DNA from: Erigeron canadensis
Taxonomy: Eukaryota; Streptophyta; Magnoliopsida; Asterales; Asteraceae
Length of the DNA: 64,000 nt
Reading direction: 5' to 3'
Assembly (NCBI RefSeq): GCF_010389155.1
Contig: NC_057762.1
Coordinates: 29,200,055 to 29,264,054, forward strand
Positions 10,565-22,480 of this stretch are shown here, in pieces (position 1 is the first letter of the stretch; each line of letters opens with the position of its first letter). The notes beneath the pieces were generated by a model. The model worked only from the letters and a program-made list of their open reading frames with translations, searched no databases and had not been told where the DNA came from. A program made the translations under genes and the position numbers.

Positions 10565-13092
10565 TATTCGATATTAGAAGACACTTCACCATACAATATA
10601 ATGGTGAAATACTGCATTTATATTCTAAAATACGCGATATAAAACATGAACGGTAACTTCAGGAAATATAGAATCGAACCCAAGCTAGATTTATGAGGAA
10701 AATAAATCAAGAATACACCAACTGGTTGAACCGTTTCACTTATTAAATGATTAAATATGTCAAGACTGATAAGGAAAACTGAAAAGGTTATTAATAGGAG
10801 AGAAATAACGAGTAAACAAAGAAAATGATAATGGTGTAGTAATACTATATCTAGTTTTAACTTTTAACTTGTATTTTCTCATCCGGATAAGATTTAGATA
10901 CTTTCGATAAAAAAATTTTGAAGGTCATTACGCTTACTCGCTTAGCTCATTCCCATGTGTTTGACACCTGCTTGCTTTTCATCCACGACACCACTATTGT
11001 TTTTCACTAGTCATACTCATAGATGTAGTCGGTCAAATAATTAATAATTGTTAATCAATATATTCTATAGGGGTTATGTAATATGTGTCTCATAACCACA
11101 CACATAATTTTTATTTTCTAAACAGGATATTTGGAGTGTTGATTGCACTTTAATCATATGTATATTTATATTTAAGCATATGTTAGACAATCTACATTTT
11201 GATATATAGTTTCACCATTATATAATAATTCAATGCATGGTTACATGTTTGAAATTTTTTAATTAAACCATTTTGAAATCAATATTGTAATGCATATTTT
11301 TAAAGATAATTATCCATCAAATTTGTAGTGTGAATTAAAGTCATCTCATTAATTAAGTACACATTACATTAATGCTTTAGGCAATAGTGAAAAAACACTA
11401 TATGTGTACACGTACAAAAATATGGTCCAATCATCAATTATTCATATTTAAATCTCTTTATTCCCTTTTTGAACAGCAATTTATATTAATCTTGTTCATG
11501 AAGTAATTAACTTAAATTTCTAGATTGAATCCTTAAAACAATACTCGAGAATATCCCTGTTAATACTTGAACCCTGGTAGAAAACCTCAAGATAAAAAAG
11601 TATTATGTTGGGGCAAATTAAGAAAAAGAAATCCACACTTCATAATTTAAACGATATGATGGTAGAGATTTGACAAATTTATGGAATACTTTGTTAGGAT
11701 TAGATATATATTATGGTGTAACGATAGTCTAGATCGAGAGTGGTTAAAAGAGTTGACGATTTGGTATATTCGCAGGCTTCTCGATCACTTGGTCGGGTAT
11801 GACTATCTATGTTGGGTACCTTCAAACCAGATTTAAACAAAGCAAAAGATTTATTTTTTTTTTGGATTTGATCAATCGATTCAGTTTTTTTTTTTGCATC
11901 TATAAGATTTTACTTCAGTAATATGCAAGTTTGGATTTTCACCTGATTTTTGGGTGCTTTTTTGTTGTCACATAAACGAGTTCCAGCTATTCTTTTTTTT
12001 TTTTCTTAAGTAGGACGTATTCTTTTGTAGGCAGTCGACTTGTTTCTGCCAAAAACTTGACAGCGACAACAATTATAATAGACAGTGAATTGAAGTTGGA
12101 TAATGAGAAGTTTATGATCAGCTAATTAAGTAGATTAGGGTAATTAAATCTTGTGGTTCATATGTGCAATCCAATTGCCACATCTGATCATATATCTTTA
12201 CAAAAGTAGTTGACAAGGTATCGAGTTTAGTCCAGACTCTATAGAGTTTAAGAATCATGCACGTGATGCCGCTACTGATCGATCATATCGAGGAATTGTT
12301 TTATAAAATGTTTGTTTTTTCGTTTGGATGTGAAGATCTTGTGAGGTTGTTTGATGTGTTATGAAATTGGTCGGGTTGATATGGGTTTCGGCTGATTGGT
12401 GTGAAGCAAATTAATGCAAGATTCTTTTTATCAATTAGTTTATAGTAGTATACTGTATGTATTGGTCCAATTCCATATGAATGTTTTCCTGTAATATAAA
12501 GATTATTAGAGGAAGCTCACAGGTGTGTGCTGTTAACAGAGGACAAAAAGTGCAGTTAACGGGGGACATAACCATAGGATCAATGCTCTGCAAGTGCCAC
12601 GGTGAAAAAGCGTGGAATCATAATACAATTAAAAAATAAATATCTTTTGGGGCGAGTATTAAAAGATATTTGGGATTACTCGGCTTATTACGTTGATGAT
12701 ATATAAAGAACATAAAAAGTGTCTGGATGAAAGAATGATTATCATGTTATAAAAATCTGTCTTGAAAATGTAATATCAAACATCCCTTATTTTTTTTTTA
12801 ATATTCTATACTAAAGTCGTTTTTTTCTTTCATATTTCTCTTTATTTGTTGATTAGTCCACATGTATCACATACCCCATGGGTTTGTAACAACTTGTTTG
12901 TACTATGTTTATGAAATTAACATGCGTAAAAATTATACTACAATATTAAATTGTACGTTACCAATTAGCTTTAAACTAGATAAATGGATAGAAATAGTAC
13001 TGAAAATATAGATGTTTATAGATATTGTGGGGTTATCATTGTCATCCGTGATCACTACATAGCTCCACCACCGCATGTAATGTGGTTTTAAT
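10565..13092. other. Intergenic, no gene seen
   Basis: AT-rich, non-repetitive by eye, without a supported open frame. Upstream of CBF-1 beyond the TRIM and the hAT MITE. I see no tRNA-like or transposon termini here. Confidence 0.5.
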
Positions 13093-13295
13093 CAGGGGCT
13101 GTACTAAGGGGGGGGGGGGGGACAAGGGGGTCCAATGCCCCCCTCTAAATTTAAATTTTGTCATGTATTTTTAAATTTTTCATAAATTTTTAAAAAATTT
13201 ATATAGGTTTTTAACATTTTGCCCCCTTTTATATTTATTTTTCATAAGTTTTCTAAGTTTGTCCCCTTTGGAATTTTTTCCTGGTACCGCATCTG
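13093..13295. mobile_element. hAT-type MITE, second copy, inverted
   Basis: Same family as 10361-10556 in the opposite orientation: begins CAGGGGCTGTACTA and ends TGGTACCGCATCTG. The target duplication GTTTTAAT is perfect (13085-13092 and 13296-13303). Near the left end is a run of 13 or more G. Confidence 0.9.
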
Positions 13296-13350
13296 GTTTT
13301 AATGTATAGTTGGTATATATATTGTTGAATATTAAAAGTAATGAGATTTA

Positions 13351-13573
13351 GGGGGTGTTTGTTATTGTGATTATAAAACAGATTTTGCGTTTTCAAAATA
13401 AATTATGCGTTTTCAAAACTGCGTTTTGAAAAAGCAAGTAGGTACATGCTTCTTCAAAACTGCATTTTCATAGTAGATAATCACTTTTTCACACAAACAC
13501 TTTTTTAGATTATTTGCGTTTTACGAACGTAATAATCAGATAATCACTTCAAAACGCATTCTCAAACACCCTC
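13351..13573. mobile_element. PIF/Harbinger (Tourist-like) MITE
   Basis: GGGGGTGTTTGTTATTGTG at the left and CTCAAACACCCTC at the right form an inverted pair, flanked by TTA on both sides (13348-13350 and 13574-13576). A TTA duplication with GGGTGTTTG ends fits PIF/Harbinger MITEs. The interior has repeated GCGTTTTCAAAA phrases. About 223 bp, non-coding. Confidence 0.8.
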
Positions 13574-13745
13574 TTAATTTATAATAGAGTATAGATTAAG
13601 TTTGGCAACACTGATATCAAATGTAAAAAAGCCAAGGAACACCTTAGTAAGATATTTTGTTACTTAAAGCTTTAATCAAAGATAACGACACACATGAAAA
13701 CGACACCCGAATAATGGAGAACGTGGAGTAGATATTTAGAATTCT

Positions 13746-14240
13746 CGTAACCAATCGAGTGTCTTTAAATATAATATTACCAAAAAGGAAAATACTGCAA
13801 TGCCCTCTCCTTTTTTAGCCAGAAAAAGAAAATAAATATCTAATATTCTTGTAACCAATCCAGTCTCATTAAATATAATATTACCAAAAAAGAAAAAACT
13901 ACAATACCGTGTCCGATCTTTTTTAGCCAGAAAAGAAAATAGATATTTTAATACCTGTAGTGACTGAAATTTAAAACATTGTTTCTTTAATCTTATATAT
14001 TTCTTTTTTCAATATTTTAATGATATCAAGGGTCCCATACACATGACCCACTTACTTTGACGATATATTTCTAGCCATAACTATATTATATTATAATCTT
14101 GCTTAAAAAAGAAAAAAACTCCCATACCTTGTCTCTTTTTTAGCCAGAAAAAGAAAATAGATATTTTTATAACTTTTTAATGATATCAAGGGTCCCCTAG
14201 ACATGACCCACTTACTTTGAACATATACTTCTAGCCATAC
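13746..14240. repeat. Degenerate tandem repeat block
   Basis: A unit of about 105 bp containing ATATAATATTACCAAAAA and TTTTTTAGCCAGAAAA recurs near 13750, 13855 and (partly) 14105. A second phrase, AATGATATCAAGGGTCCC followed by ATGACCCACTTACTTTGA, occurs at about 14018 and 14178. It lies on the 3' side of CBF-2. The TTTCTAGCCAT phrase recurs near 19330 on the 3' side of CBF-3, which hints at shared duplication history. Confidence 0.65.
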
Positions 14241-14299
14241 ATTACACTCGTACATTATATATTCCTAGTGTTAATTACGAGTATATTATATTTACTAAT

Positions 14300-15466
14300 A
14301 TAACTATAACTTACAAATAATAACACCTCAACTTACTTCATTTTCGAATATACATAAGCTATATGGGTTTCGTTTTAGATTTTGCATGATACTTAAAAGA
14401 TATATATGGTCCTCTCCAACATCTGGGGCGTCTAACACTCCAACTTCGCGTCATCAACTGGCGTGTTGGCTTGATTTTTGTAGATGCGACGAATTCACAA
14501 CCGTGAAGGGGGTTTAAAATTTCTTCTTAAGAAAAAATAAAAACTCATTTTTTTTTATATTATATATTATTTTTGTAGTTTTCCTAAATATATATCTTAA
14601 TTTGTATTTTTATTTTTTATAATGAAATGATTATTTGCTTATTTAATATTGTGTTTTTTAATTAATGTAATGTGTCTTTTTAATTTAATTTGAATCATAA
14701 TATGCTATCTGTAAATTCGATTCAATCATAATAATATCATATTAAGTTGGGGGTAACATAAGTTCAATGTATTCTATTAATTAAGGTGACCGAATTGCAC
14801 CAACAAACTCAGGTTTGCATTAATAGAGAGGGTCTAAGAATATCAATAACAACAAGCAAGTTGTAGGTAGTGATGGTTGCGGCAGGGAGTTGGTGGCTGT
14901 GGTGGAGGCGCCGACGAGATATGGGTGTGACTTGCAGTTTAAGAATATTTACTGAAAGAGTATTGCAGGTAGTGGTTTACGAAATGAGGAATAAATGACG
15001 TACGTATAATTATAGATGGGCGTTTTAGATATATCTAAGCTTTGAATGAGTTGAAAAGCAATAAGCAACATATTTTATCAGGAAATATTGATTGATAATA
15101 CTAATACTTAAGTTCGATCTTTTTAGCCTCCAAAAAAAGTTGAGACTTTCCTACACGCACTGCACTTCTAATGTGTGTTTGTTTGTTTCTTTGTATTTAC
15201 CGATTTCGGCGCTTCTGATAATAATTAGTCATTGTATGAATCATATATTTGGCTCTACTAGCTAGCTAGAGATACAAATTAATAGTATTAAACCATTCAA
15301 TATATAACTACTACAAATATAAATATCCATACAGATTGTGTTCTTATTCTACTTACCTTAAATTGTCCACAACTAGATTTAGGCTAAAGAGAAAAAAAAT
15401 ATGGACAAGCAAACAACACAGACAATAAATAAATCAAAAAATATATAGAGGAACACGAAAAATGGC
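14300..15466. other. 3' flank of CBF-2, partly shared with CBF-3
   Basis: No gene. The part at about 15130-15260 (GTTGAGACTT, then CTAATGTGTGTTTGTTTGTT) matches 20463-20580 downstream of CBF-3. The part at 15355-15375 (TTAAATTGTCCACAA) matches 21205-21220. These flanks were duplicated together with the gene. Confidence 0.65.
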
Positions 15467-16105
15467 CTAAAAGCTCCATAGAGGCATTTCATCACTAAAT
15501 TCCATTTCATTCATAGAGTTGTTACCATTTGCCACTATTTGATCATGAGGTGGTGATAACATGAGTGCATTCGCCATTCTGTCAATAAATCCGGGCATTT
15601 CTTCTTCATCCTCATAACAATCATTTTCCGGCAACTCCGTTTGTTGATCTGTCACAGCTTCTTCTTCTTCTTCCTCATGTCTAAAACTCTCGGCCGCCTC
15701 TGCGGCGGCCTTTTGTATATCTTTTGTATCATTTGACTCAGGGACGGGCAACCGCCACACTGAGTCAGCAAAATTTAGACACGCGGATGGACCCCGCATG
15801 GCTATAACAGCCACGTCATGTGCCCTGGCTGCCATTATTGCATTTGTATGTGTCCCTAACCACACCCTTGATTGTGTAATTGGATGTCTAACTTCACAAA
15901 CCCATTTACCATTGTCTCTACTTCTTACTCCTCTGTAAACCGGGTGTCGGGTCTCTTTAAACTTTTTCCTTCCGGCTCGTTTTTTCGGGTTTTCTGACGC
16001 CAACATCACTTCCGGTTCCGGATAAGTATCTCCAATAGTAGTACTACTACTTGAAGGGGATGATGAAGACTCATGTGGAGGAAAGTGGTAATTACCGGAA
16101 TCCAT
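15467..16105 (-). CDS. CBF/DREB1: CBF/DREB1-type AP2 transcription factor (CBF-2)
   Basis: A 212-residue intronless protein. Signature [16 protein letters not shown] is at residues 40-55, AP2 at about 56-113 and DSVWR at 114-118. Val14 (residue 69) is kept, but the DREB Glu19 position is His (residue 74, EVRHP). The AP2 helix reads THTNAIMAARAHD and then [13 protein letters not shown]. The acidic tail has E runs at 144-149 and 167-169, the motif EEEMPGFIDRMANALMLSPP, and ends LWSF. Closest to CBF-3, with which it shares MDS at the start, THTNAIMA, GPSAC and LWSF. The start Met is supported by that alignment and by a TATA box about 130 bp upstream. Expected role: nuclear activator binding CRT/DRE sites in cold-response promoters. 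The His19 change may alter DNA contacts; this is untested. Confidence 0.95.
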   Translation of the reverse strand: MDSGNYHFPPHESSSSPSSSSTTIGDTYPEPEVMLASENPKKRAGRKKFKETRHPVYRGVRSRDNGKWVCEVRHPITQSRVWLGTHTNAIMAARAHDVAVIAMRGPSACLNFADSVWRLPVPESNDTKDIQKAAAEAAESFRHEEEEEEAVTDQQTELPENDCYEDEEEMPGFIDRMANALMLSPPHDQIVANGNNSMNEMEFSDEMPLWSF

Positions 16106-16230
16106 ATATCTATATATATTTATATTATTATATATAGTAGTAGTGTTTTATATTGGTAGTAGTTTTCAAGTTATATGAGTGATGAAGTACTGAAGTTAAT
16201 ATTATTGCTTGAGTTATAAGCAAAATGACG

Positions 16231-16242
16231 GTTTATTTATAG
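16231..16242 (-). promoter_or_regulatory. TATA box of CBF-2
   Basis: On the minus strand TCTATAAATAAAC, about 131 bp upstream of the ATG. The same box and spacing occur upstream of CBF-3. Confidence 0.7.
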
Positions 16243-16410
16243 ATAATTATGTGTGTACAGTCAGCCAGCCAGCCAGCCAGGTAGCACCTGTGTGTGTGTG
16301 TGTGTGTGTGGTGGGAAAGTTGCATATGGGTCAAATCTAGTGATCGATTTGGCAAGTATATATGTGTATGTGGTGGGAGGGTTAGATGGGTCAATCAAGG
16401 GACATTTAAG

Positions 16411-16416
16411 ACGCGT
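16411..16416 (-). promoter_or_regulatory. CGCG box of CBF-2
   Basis: ACGCGT in the context TGCCACGCGT, 306 bp upstream of the ATG. The same TGCCACGCGT context is in CBF-3 and a GCCACGCGC variant is in CBF-5. CAMTA transcription factors bind CGCG cores; in Arabidopsis such a motif (CM2, CCGCGT) in the CBF2 promoter is a CAMTA3 target. Between this box and the TATA are a CAGC-rich run (16259-16280), a (TG)n run and TTGACC-like W-box cores. Confidence 0.55.
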
Positions 16417-16926
16417 GGCACCCATGGTGGAAAATCATATTAATTTTACACTTTAACTTTAGGTTTATTCTAGAGCATATAATATATATGGGTCCTGATC
16501 GATGAAGCAAAACAAATTAGGGAACATTAAGCCCCCCTTGTTCATGAGCGATTCGAAACGAATTGTGGATAGTGCTTGACTACTGGTTCTGTGCCCCTAT
16601 ACCCCTGCCTTTTGAACACAATGAATTAATTAATTTATATGTTAAATAACATAAGTATAAATACAACAAAAAAGTATATATTATATTGTTCAGATAAATA
16701 ATTAGAAAGGATATAATTACAAAATCATATTATCAAGCAACATAATGCAATAAGAGAGCAGGCTCAAAGGGAACGGATATTAATGATGGCAAGGTGAATC
16801 GCCCCATAAAAGGTGGACACGGCAAACTATAACCAAAAATAAGTGTGACTAGAGCGTCTAAATTACCCTGAACTAGATTGGACCAGACGATCTAAGATGT
16901 TTTTGTATGTTTATATTCATAAGCAT

Positions 16927-17046
16927 CAGGACGTACCTACATGTGGGGCAAGAGAGGCTAATGCCCTTTCAAAATTTAGCTTTTGTTATGTATTTTTTTA
17001 ATTTTTCAACAAATTTTTAAATTTTTACTATAGGTTTTTAACGTTT
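16927..17046. mobile_element. Truncated hAT MITE fragment
   Basis: CAGGACGTACCTACATGTGGGGCAAG followed by GCCCTTTCAAAATTTAGC and an AT stretch ending TAGGTTTTTAACG matches one half of the 10361/13093/27444 family. The other terminus is missing and no target duplication is seen. Confidence 0.65.
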
Positions 17047-17689
17047 TCATGTAATTATAGAAATATTCGTACACATGTGATCAAGAATCCAAATCTCCAC
17101 ATAATTGTATAACGGATGATAATCCATGTCTCCACACAATTATAAACTTCAAAATTACACATAAGTTATTCAGAAAATAATCAAAAAACAATTTTCATGT
17201 AAAACATAATTATCGGTTAAACTTGATTTGAAAAGTTCTCAAATATTCTCGCAAAAAAAATGGTTCTCAAAATAACTTTTCACTTATTGTTGTTGTATAT
17301 ATATATAAATGCAAAAGCATTTTCAATCTTTACACAAAGTGGTGTATCACTTATCTAGGATTGTGAACTGATATTATGTAATGAACAGATAGAAAAAAGA
17401 TGTTTCAAAACATATAAAGCAAGATGAAGTATCAATATTTATAGGTGTGAAACATAGAATTATTATTTTTTAATAAAAAATGGAACAAAAATATAATATT
17501 CTTCTTGAAAAAGTATGTGAGAAATTTTATTTTGGATATGTCTATTATGTCACATATCATATATTTCGATAATAATAATCAAATATTGCAAGAACAAAGG
17601 TTAATTAGATTAAGATAATTTCTTACTGAAGTAAGAAAAATATAACCGGTAATGACTCCTAAAAGAGTAAAAATTAAATTGAATAAATT

Positions 17690-18235
17690 GTTGGATCATT
17701 AAGATTTAATTATAAAACTGTACGGAGTCAATAATGATACTCTACTAGGTTCTTGTGGGCAATAGACAACCACAACTTTCTTGTAGGCCCTATTGTTTCT
17801 CGACCCCAAACAAGAAAATAGGAAATAGCTAAAGAGAAATTGATTTAATTAAGTTAATCTGTATTCACATATTCGTCCGAATAACGAAAAATTGGAATCC
17901 TTGTATTAAGAAAAGGACCTTTTACACGTCATACAAATTACAACCAATTATTACTATAGTTTAACTTTGATATATGTAGTGATAGAACGAATTAATATAT
18001 TAAAAGTATGATCGAAGAAATGGAAAAGTAAAATAAGGAGATACAGAACATATACTATATAATACTTGTGGCAAACTTTAACTTGATTGGGTCTATTTGC
18101 TTTGTCTTGTTTTTGAGTTCTTAAGGTGTATCTTGGCATGTTTTTTGCTTAATTCATTTGTTATTTTGATTGTAGTCAAGCATTGCTTGTTAGATTTATA
18201 AAATTTCTCCCGGTACATCTCTTATCAAAAAGATG
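17690..18235. repeat. CBF-2 upstream block duplicated at CBF-3
   Basis: Phrases such as CTTGTGGGCAATAGA, CATATTCGTCCGAATAA and AAAGGACCTTTTACAC match 23110-23340 upstream of CBF-3 (CTTGGTGGGCAATTGA, CATTCATCCGGATAA, AAAGGACTTTTTACGC). They lie in the same order and orientation. This is the distal part of the duplicated CBF unit. Confidence 0.7.
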
Positions 18236-18337
18236 AAAAATCCTTTATATGGTTGTCATATTATCAAAATTACACAAAAATGGTTCGATATGAACATCAC
18301 AAATGTCGATACAATTTTTTAACACTTTTCTATTTAT

Positions 18338-18750
18338 CTATATCTATATTTATACTATATTATAAAGTAAATAGGGTTTCAATTTTCAACTTTTAATTTC
18401 AACAATGTACACATGATAATGCATGATGTATCAAACATCAATATTTACAACTTTCTCCCTCTTTCGTAAATCATTTTATTTCTTTAATCTTTCAAAATCT
18501 TTTATCTCATAAACCGTACATCGATAAATTATAAAAATTATATGGGTGTTCTTAAAATTCAATGTTATTTCATTAGAGATGTCATTCGATATACTTTCGA
18601 CGAATTTTTAAATCCGAGGACGGAGCCCGTGCCGCTAAGGCATTTGGCTATGACACTTTCTGACATATCAACTCTTATGACCTATTACACTATATGACCT
18701 ATCACACTGACTATATTACCGCTGCAACATGCGGGTATTTGCTCTCGTTT
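18338..18750 (+). mobile_element. Possible non-autonomous Helitron
   Basis: Starts TCTATATCTATATTTATACT, an AT-rich 5' end common in plant Helitrons. It ends near a CCGCTGCAACATGCGGG hairpin followed about 8 bases later by CTCGT, close to the CTRR-T rule. Boundaries are by eye and the 3' end is imperfect. Confidence 0.4.
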
Positions 18751-20744
18751 GCATAAACGGTGTGTTTAGTTAATATCTACGGAAACGAAGGAATAGCTTT
18801 CATTCCCATTGGAAATGATCTGTCAATAGTCGTGAAATTAATAATTAGATATGAAACCCATTGGCATTACTCCATAAGATTAATTAGAAATACAAAAACC
18901 CATAAAAAATAATGTGATGTAAATGAAATAAGATGGACCGTCAGATGCACCTGAGATTTTACTTTAACGTCATGAGTTCGAACTTTGACGGATGTATGGT
19001 CATATATTTTTCCTTAAAGCATCACTAATTAAAAGATGATTTAAAACGAAATCTATATAAAATCTGTTCACTTTCCCTCTTTAAACCCAAATCCATCTTA
19101 CAAGTTATAACCAAACACGTACCCCCTAACTTTACGCAAATACCTCTGCCTTTTCTTTGCACAAGATATAAACATGTCTCCTTCAAGGGAAAAACAAAAC
19201 ACGCCGAAGAAGATATTTACCTTGAATATTATTATGTTGCTAGAAAGTGACTGAAATTAAAGCGTGTCCTTTTCTTACACCATACCGTGGGTCCGACTTC
19301 AAACACCTTCCTATCTTGTCTTCGATTTCTAGCCATGTATTTATTAAAATGTTTCAATAAACATTTAACCATAACAAGTATTTGTTAATGTAAGCTTACC
19401 TACTCGATCCACTTTAGTTTTCGATTTTAGCTGACCTTAATTTCTATGTTATTGAATGTATTTATTTGGAGACAAATATCCAGATAATTAATTAAATAGG
19501 CAACATTTGCCACGACGAGTTTGTATAGATAGGAGGATCTTTATGGAGCTAACTAAAAGATTCTCGGCATTAAGCTAGAAAAGCTTTGCATTAATGATAT
19601 TATTTTCGGAGAGGAACATGTTAATTTATTATTTTACTCTCCATAACTCTACTCCTCGATTATTTTAAGCCTTTGTGATTGCTATCAATCTTAATTATAT
19701 TTTGTTCTAGACTATTACTTATAGATCTTACTGATGATTACTTCCATCTCGAATATATAACTACCTTAATTGGCCTAATGTTCTACAAGAGATATATTTC
19801 AGTATCAAATATCGTTAGCGCAGAAAATTGAGAGGGAAATTAATGGTCACAGAGATATTTTATTAAGATACTTGCGTCGGAACAAAATAGATTTGTCGAC
19901 AAAAACCTCATCGGCAAATCTGTTTATTTGTTTTACATATATAGATAAATAGATATTGTTGTATGTTATTTTTTATATTTGTCATTTTCCATTTACTTTT
20001 ATACGCTTTTAGTTTTGCTATTACAGTGGTATGTTAAAGATCCAAATAAATTGTTAAAAATTACTTTAACTTAATAAACCTTTTACTTTCCAAATTATGA
20101 TGAGAGTTGAACGAGAAGTTACCTAGATAATATTGTGTTATATTTCATTTTGTACTTAGTTAAAAATTACTTTAATTAACATATTTCATTTTGTACAAAA
20201 GTTTTATTGATTTCCATGGAGAGGCACTCGATCAGTTAAGTTGTACTGTAAACTCGATTAAAACAATATATGTATTCTATTATGAGTGAGTACCACTCTT
20301 GTGTGGTGAGTTGGAGGAGATTCAAAACACATCGTTTCAAAAAGTTGTATTATTAAATGTCGTTTTTGATTTTTCATATATCTATAAAAGAGATTATTAA
20401 AGGATACCAATACAGAATCGTATATATATTGCAACTTATTAGTTCGCTTTAGCTCCGAAAACGTTGAGACTTCATACACATGTCTAATGTGTATGTGTTT
20501 GTTTGTTAATTAGTTTTACCATTACCGGTGTCTTTATAAATGATTAATAGTCATTTTATAAAGCATATCTAGTTACAGAGATTCGATTAGACGACATTCC
20601 AACAAATTCTCCTTGATCTGGTAGCGATAAACTAGATAAGAGGTCTTAATATTGCACCGACTTACAATAGGATTCTCGAAGCCAAATGTTTTGTTCGGTA
20701 GTAGTTTCTTTGAAATCATTGAAACGGAGTAAGTTATAGACTAC
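18751..20744. other. Intergenic; conserved patch shared with 27760-27910
   Basis: No gene. At 19180-19280 the order AAACACGCCGAAGAAGATATTTAC, then GAAAGTGACTGAAATTAAA, matches 27785-27890 near CBF-4. Part of 20455-20580 matches the CBF-2 3' flank. The rest is AT-rich with no structure I can name. Confidence 0.55.
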
Positions 20745-20950
20745 TCCAAGGCTCCGTTTCTTTTTTACTCAATAAACTTAATACTTAACAACTTAATTAT
20801 TCAATCAAATTTCATGTTTTTTTTTTTGACTTAATAAACAAAATTAACCGTCAATTAATTATTTTTCACTTAATACGTATAGACATTTTTAACGCAGTCA
20901 GTCACTTAATACATTCAGCACTTGATGACTTAAAAAAAAGAAGCCCCAAA
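20745..20950. mobile_element. MITE-like element with ACTTAATAAAC motifs
   Basis: Left end GGCTCCGTTTCTTTTTTACT and right end AAAAAAAAGAAGCCCC are roughly inverted. The interior repeats GACTTAATAAACAAA, CAGTCACTTAAT and ATTCAGCACTT. The same motifs in the same order occur at 40340-40537. The target duplication is unclear. Confidence 0.55.
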
Positions 20951-21319
20951 TCTCAAACTCAACAATAGTAAAAACGAGTACTTGTTTTGTTGTCCTATCT
21001 AAGTATATCTAGTCGTTGTAAGATATTTTTTTTCTTAGCTTATTCGATATATACTAATACAGTCTTTATAAAGTAATTATTTTGTCAAAATTCATTGTTA
21101 AAAGGAAAAGAATTTTTTTTTACCAGGGGTACAAAGAAATAGTGTAAAACGTACAATTCAGAAAAAAAATACAGTACGAAATTGTGTTCATATCTTATTT
21201 ACGTTAAATTGTCCACAAATAGATTTTTTGCTCCTAAAGGAAAATTCGGACAATAAAACAGCAGACAAATAAAAAAATTTAAAAAATATATATATGAAAG
21301 CCCGAAGACAAATAATGGC

Positions 21320-21976
21320 CTAAAAACTCCATAAAGTCATCTCATCACTGAAGTCCAAATCATTTATAAAGTTACCATACCCCACCATTTCAGGTGGGGA
21401 TACCATGAGCCCATTTGCCATGCTGTCAATAAATCCGGGCATATCTTCTTCATCCACATAACACTCATGATCATCATTTTCCGGCATCTCCTCATCAATC
21501 ATCATCACAACTTGTATTTCATCTTCTTTCATATGTCTAAATGTCTCGGCCGCCTCCGCCGCGGCCTTTTGTATATCTTTTATATCATTTGACTCAGGGG
21601 CGGGCAGCCGCCACACTGAGTCAGCAAAATTTAGACACGCGGATGGACCCCGCATGGCTAAAACAGCCACGTCATGTGCCCTGGCTGCCATTATAGCATT
21701 TGTATGTGTCCCTAACCACACTCTTGATTGTGTAATTGGATCTCTCACTTCACAAACCCATTTGCCATTGTCTCTGCTTCTTACTCCCCTGTAAATCGGG
21801 TGTCGGGTTTCCTTAAACTTCTTCCTTCCGGCCCGTTTTTTCGGGTTTTCTGAAGCCAACATCACTTCTGATTCTGAATAAGTATTTGTATCTCCAATAT
21901 TGGTACTATTATTGGTGTTGTAATGATACCTTGAAGGGGATGAAGATATTGTAGGAAAAAGGTAATATGAATCCAT
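21320..21976 (-). CDS. CBF/DREB1: CBF/DREB1-type AP2 transcription factor (CBF-3)
   Basis: A 218-residue intronless protein. Signature [16 protein letters not shown] is at residues 45-60, AP2 at about 61-118 and DSVWR at 119-123. Val14 is kept (residue 74); position 19 is Asp (residue 79). The N-terminus is Ser/Asn/Thr-rich and longer than in CBF-2. The acidic tail contains EEDMPGFIDSMANGLMVSPP and ends LWSF. Compared with CBF-2, the region after the AP2 domain has a Met-rich insertion (VVMMIDEEM near 156-164). Gene, 5' region (TATA, CGCG box) and 3' flank are all homologous to CBF-2, so the two are tandem duplicates about 5.9 kb apart. Expected role: nuclear CRT/DRE-binding activator of cold-regulated genes. 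Confidence 0.95.
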   Translation of the reverse strand: MDSYYLFPTISSSPSRYHYNTNNSTNIGDTNTYSESEVMLASENPKKRAGRKKFKETRHPIYRGVRSRDNGKWVCEVRDPITQSRVWLGTHTNAIMAARAHDVAVLAMRGPSACLNFADSVWRLPAPESNDIKDIQKAAAEAAETFRHMKEDEIQVVMMIDEEMPENDDHECYVDEEDMPGFIDSMANGLMVSPPEMVGYGNFINDLDFSDEMTLWSF

Positions 21977-22076
21977 GTATGTAATGTATATATATCTATT
22001 TATAGTAGTTTCTATAAGTAGTAGTTTTCAAGTTATATGAGTGAAGTAATTGATTGAATTGTAAGCAAATGGTGGT

Positions 22077-22088
22077 GTATTTATAGAT
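22077..22088 (-). promoter_or_regulatory. TATA box of CBF-3
   Basis: On the minus strand ATCTATAAATAC, about 107 bp upstream of the ATG. The surrounding sequence is homologous to CBF-2. Confidence 0.7.
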
Positions 22089-22247
22089 AATTGTGTGCTC
22101 TGTGTGTACAGTCAGCCAACCATATATAGCAAATGTATGTATATGTGGTGGGAAGGTTGCTGAGGGGTCAACTCAAGGGACTGAATCGCAATTTGTATGT
22201 GTCTGTGTGGGGAAGGTTGCATATCAAGTGACCTTATTTTGTTTAAT

Positions 22248-22253
22248 ACGCGT
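22248..22253 (-). promoter_or_regulatory. CGCG box of CBF-3
   Basis: ACGCGT in the context TGCCACGCGT, 272 bp upstream of the ATG. A paired GGGGAAGGTTGC / GGGAAGGTTGC phrase lies between it and the TATA box (22148-22160 and 22210-22220) and also appears in CBF-2 as GTGGGAAAGTTGC. Confidence 0.55.
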
Positions 22254-22480
22254 GGCATCCAAGGTGGAAAATAATAATTATTTTACACTTTAATTAATCA
22301 ACTTGAGTTTAATATTCATTCAATATTGTCTTCGATCTCGATCTTTTATAAAGAAAACACAGTTTGTCATGAAATTGTTTGATTACATCAAATAAATTAA
22401 GGAATTGAACATTCATCCTTGATGAAAATTTCTTAAGTTAAATATAATCTTGATTGATTTTTATGAGTTGAAAATTATAT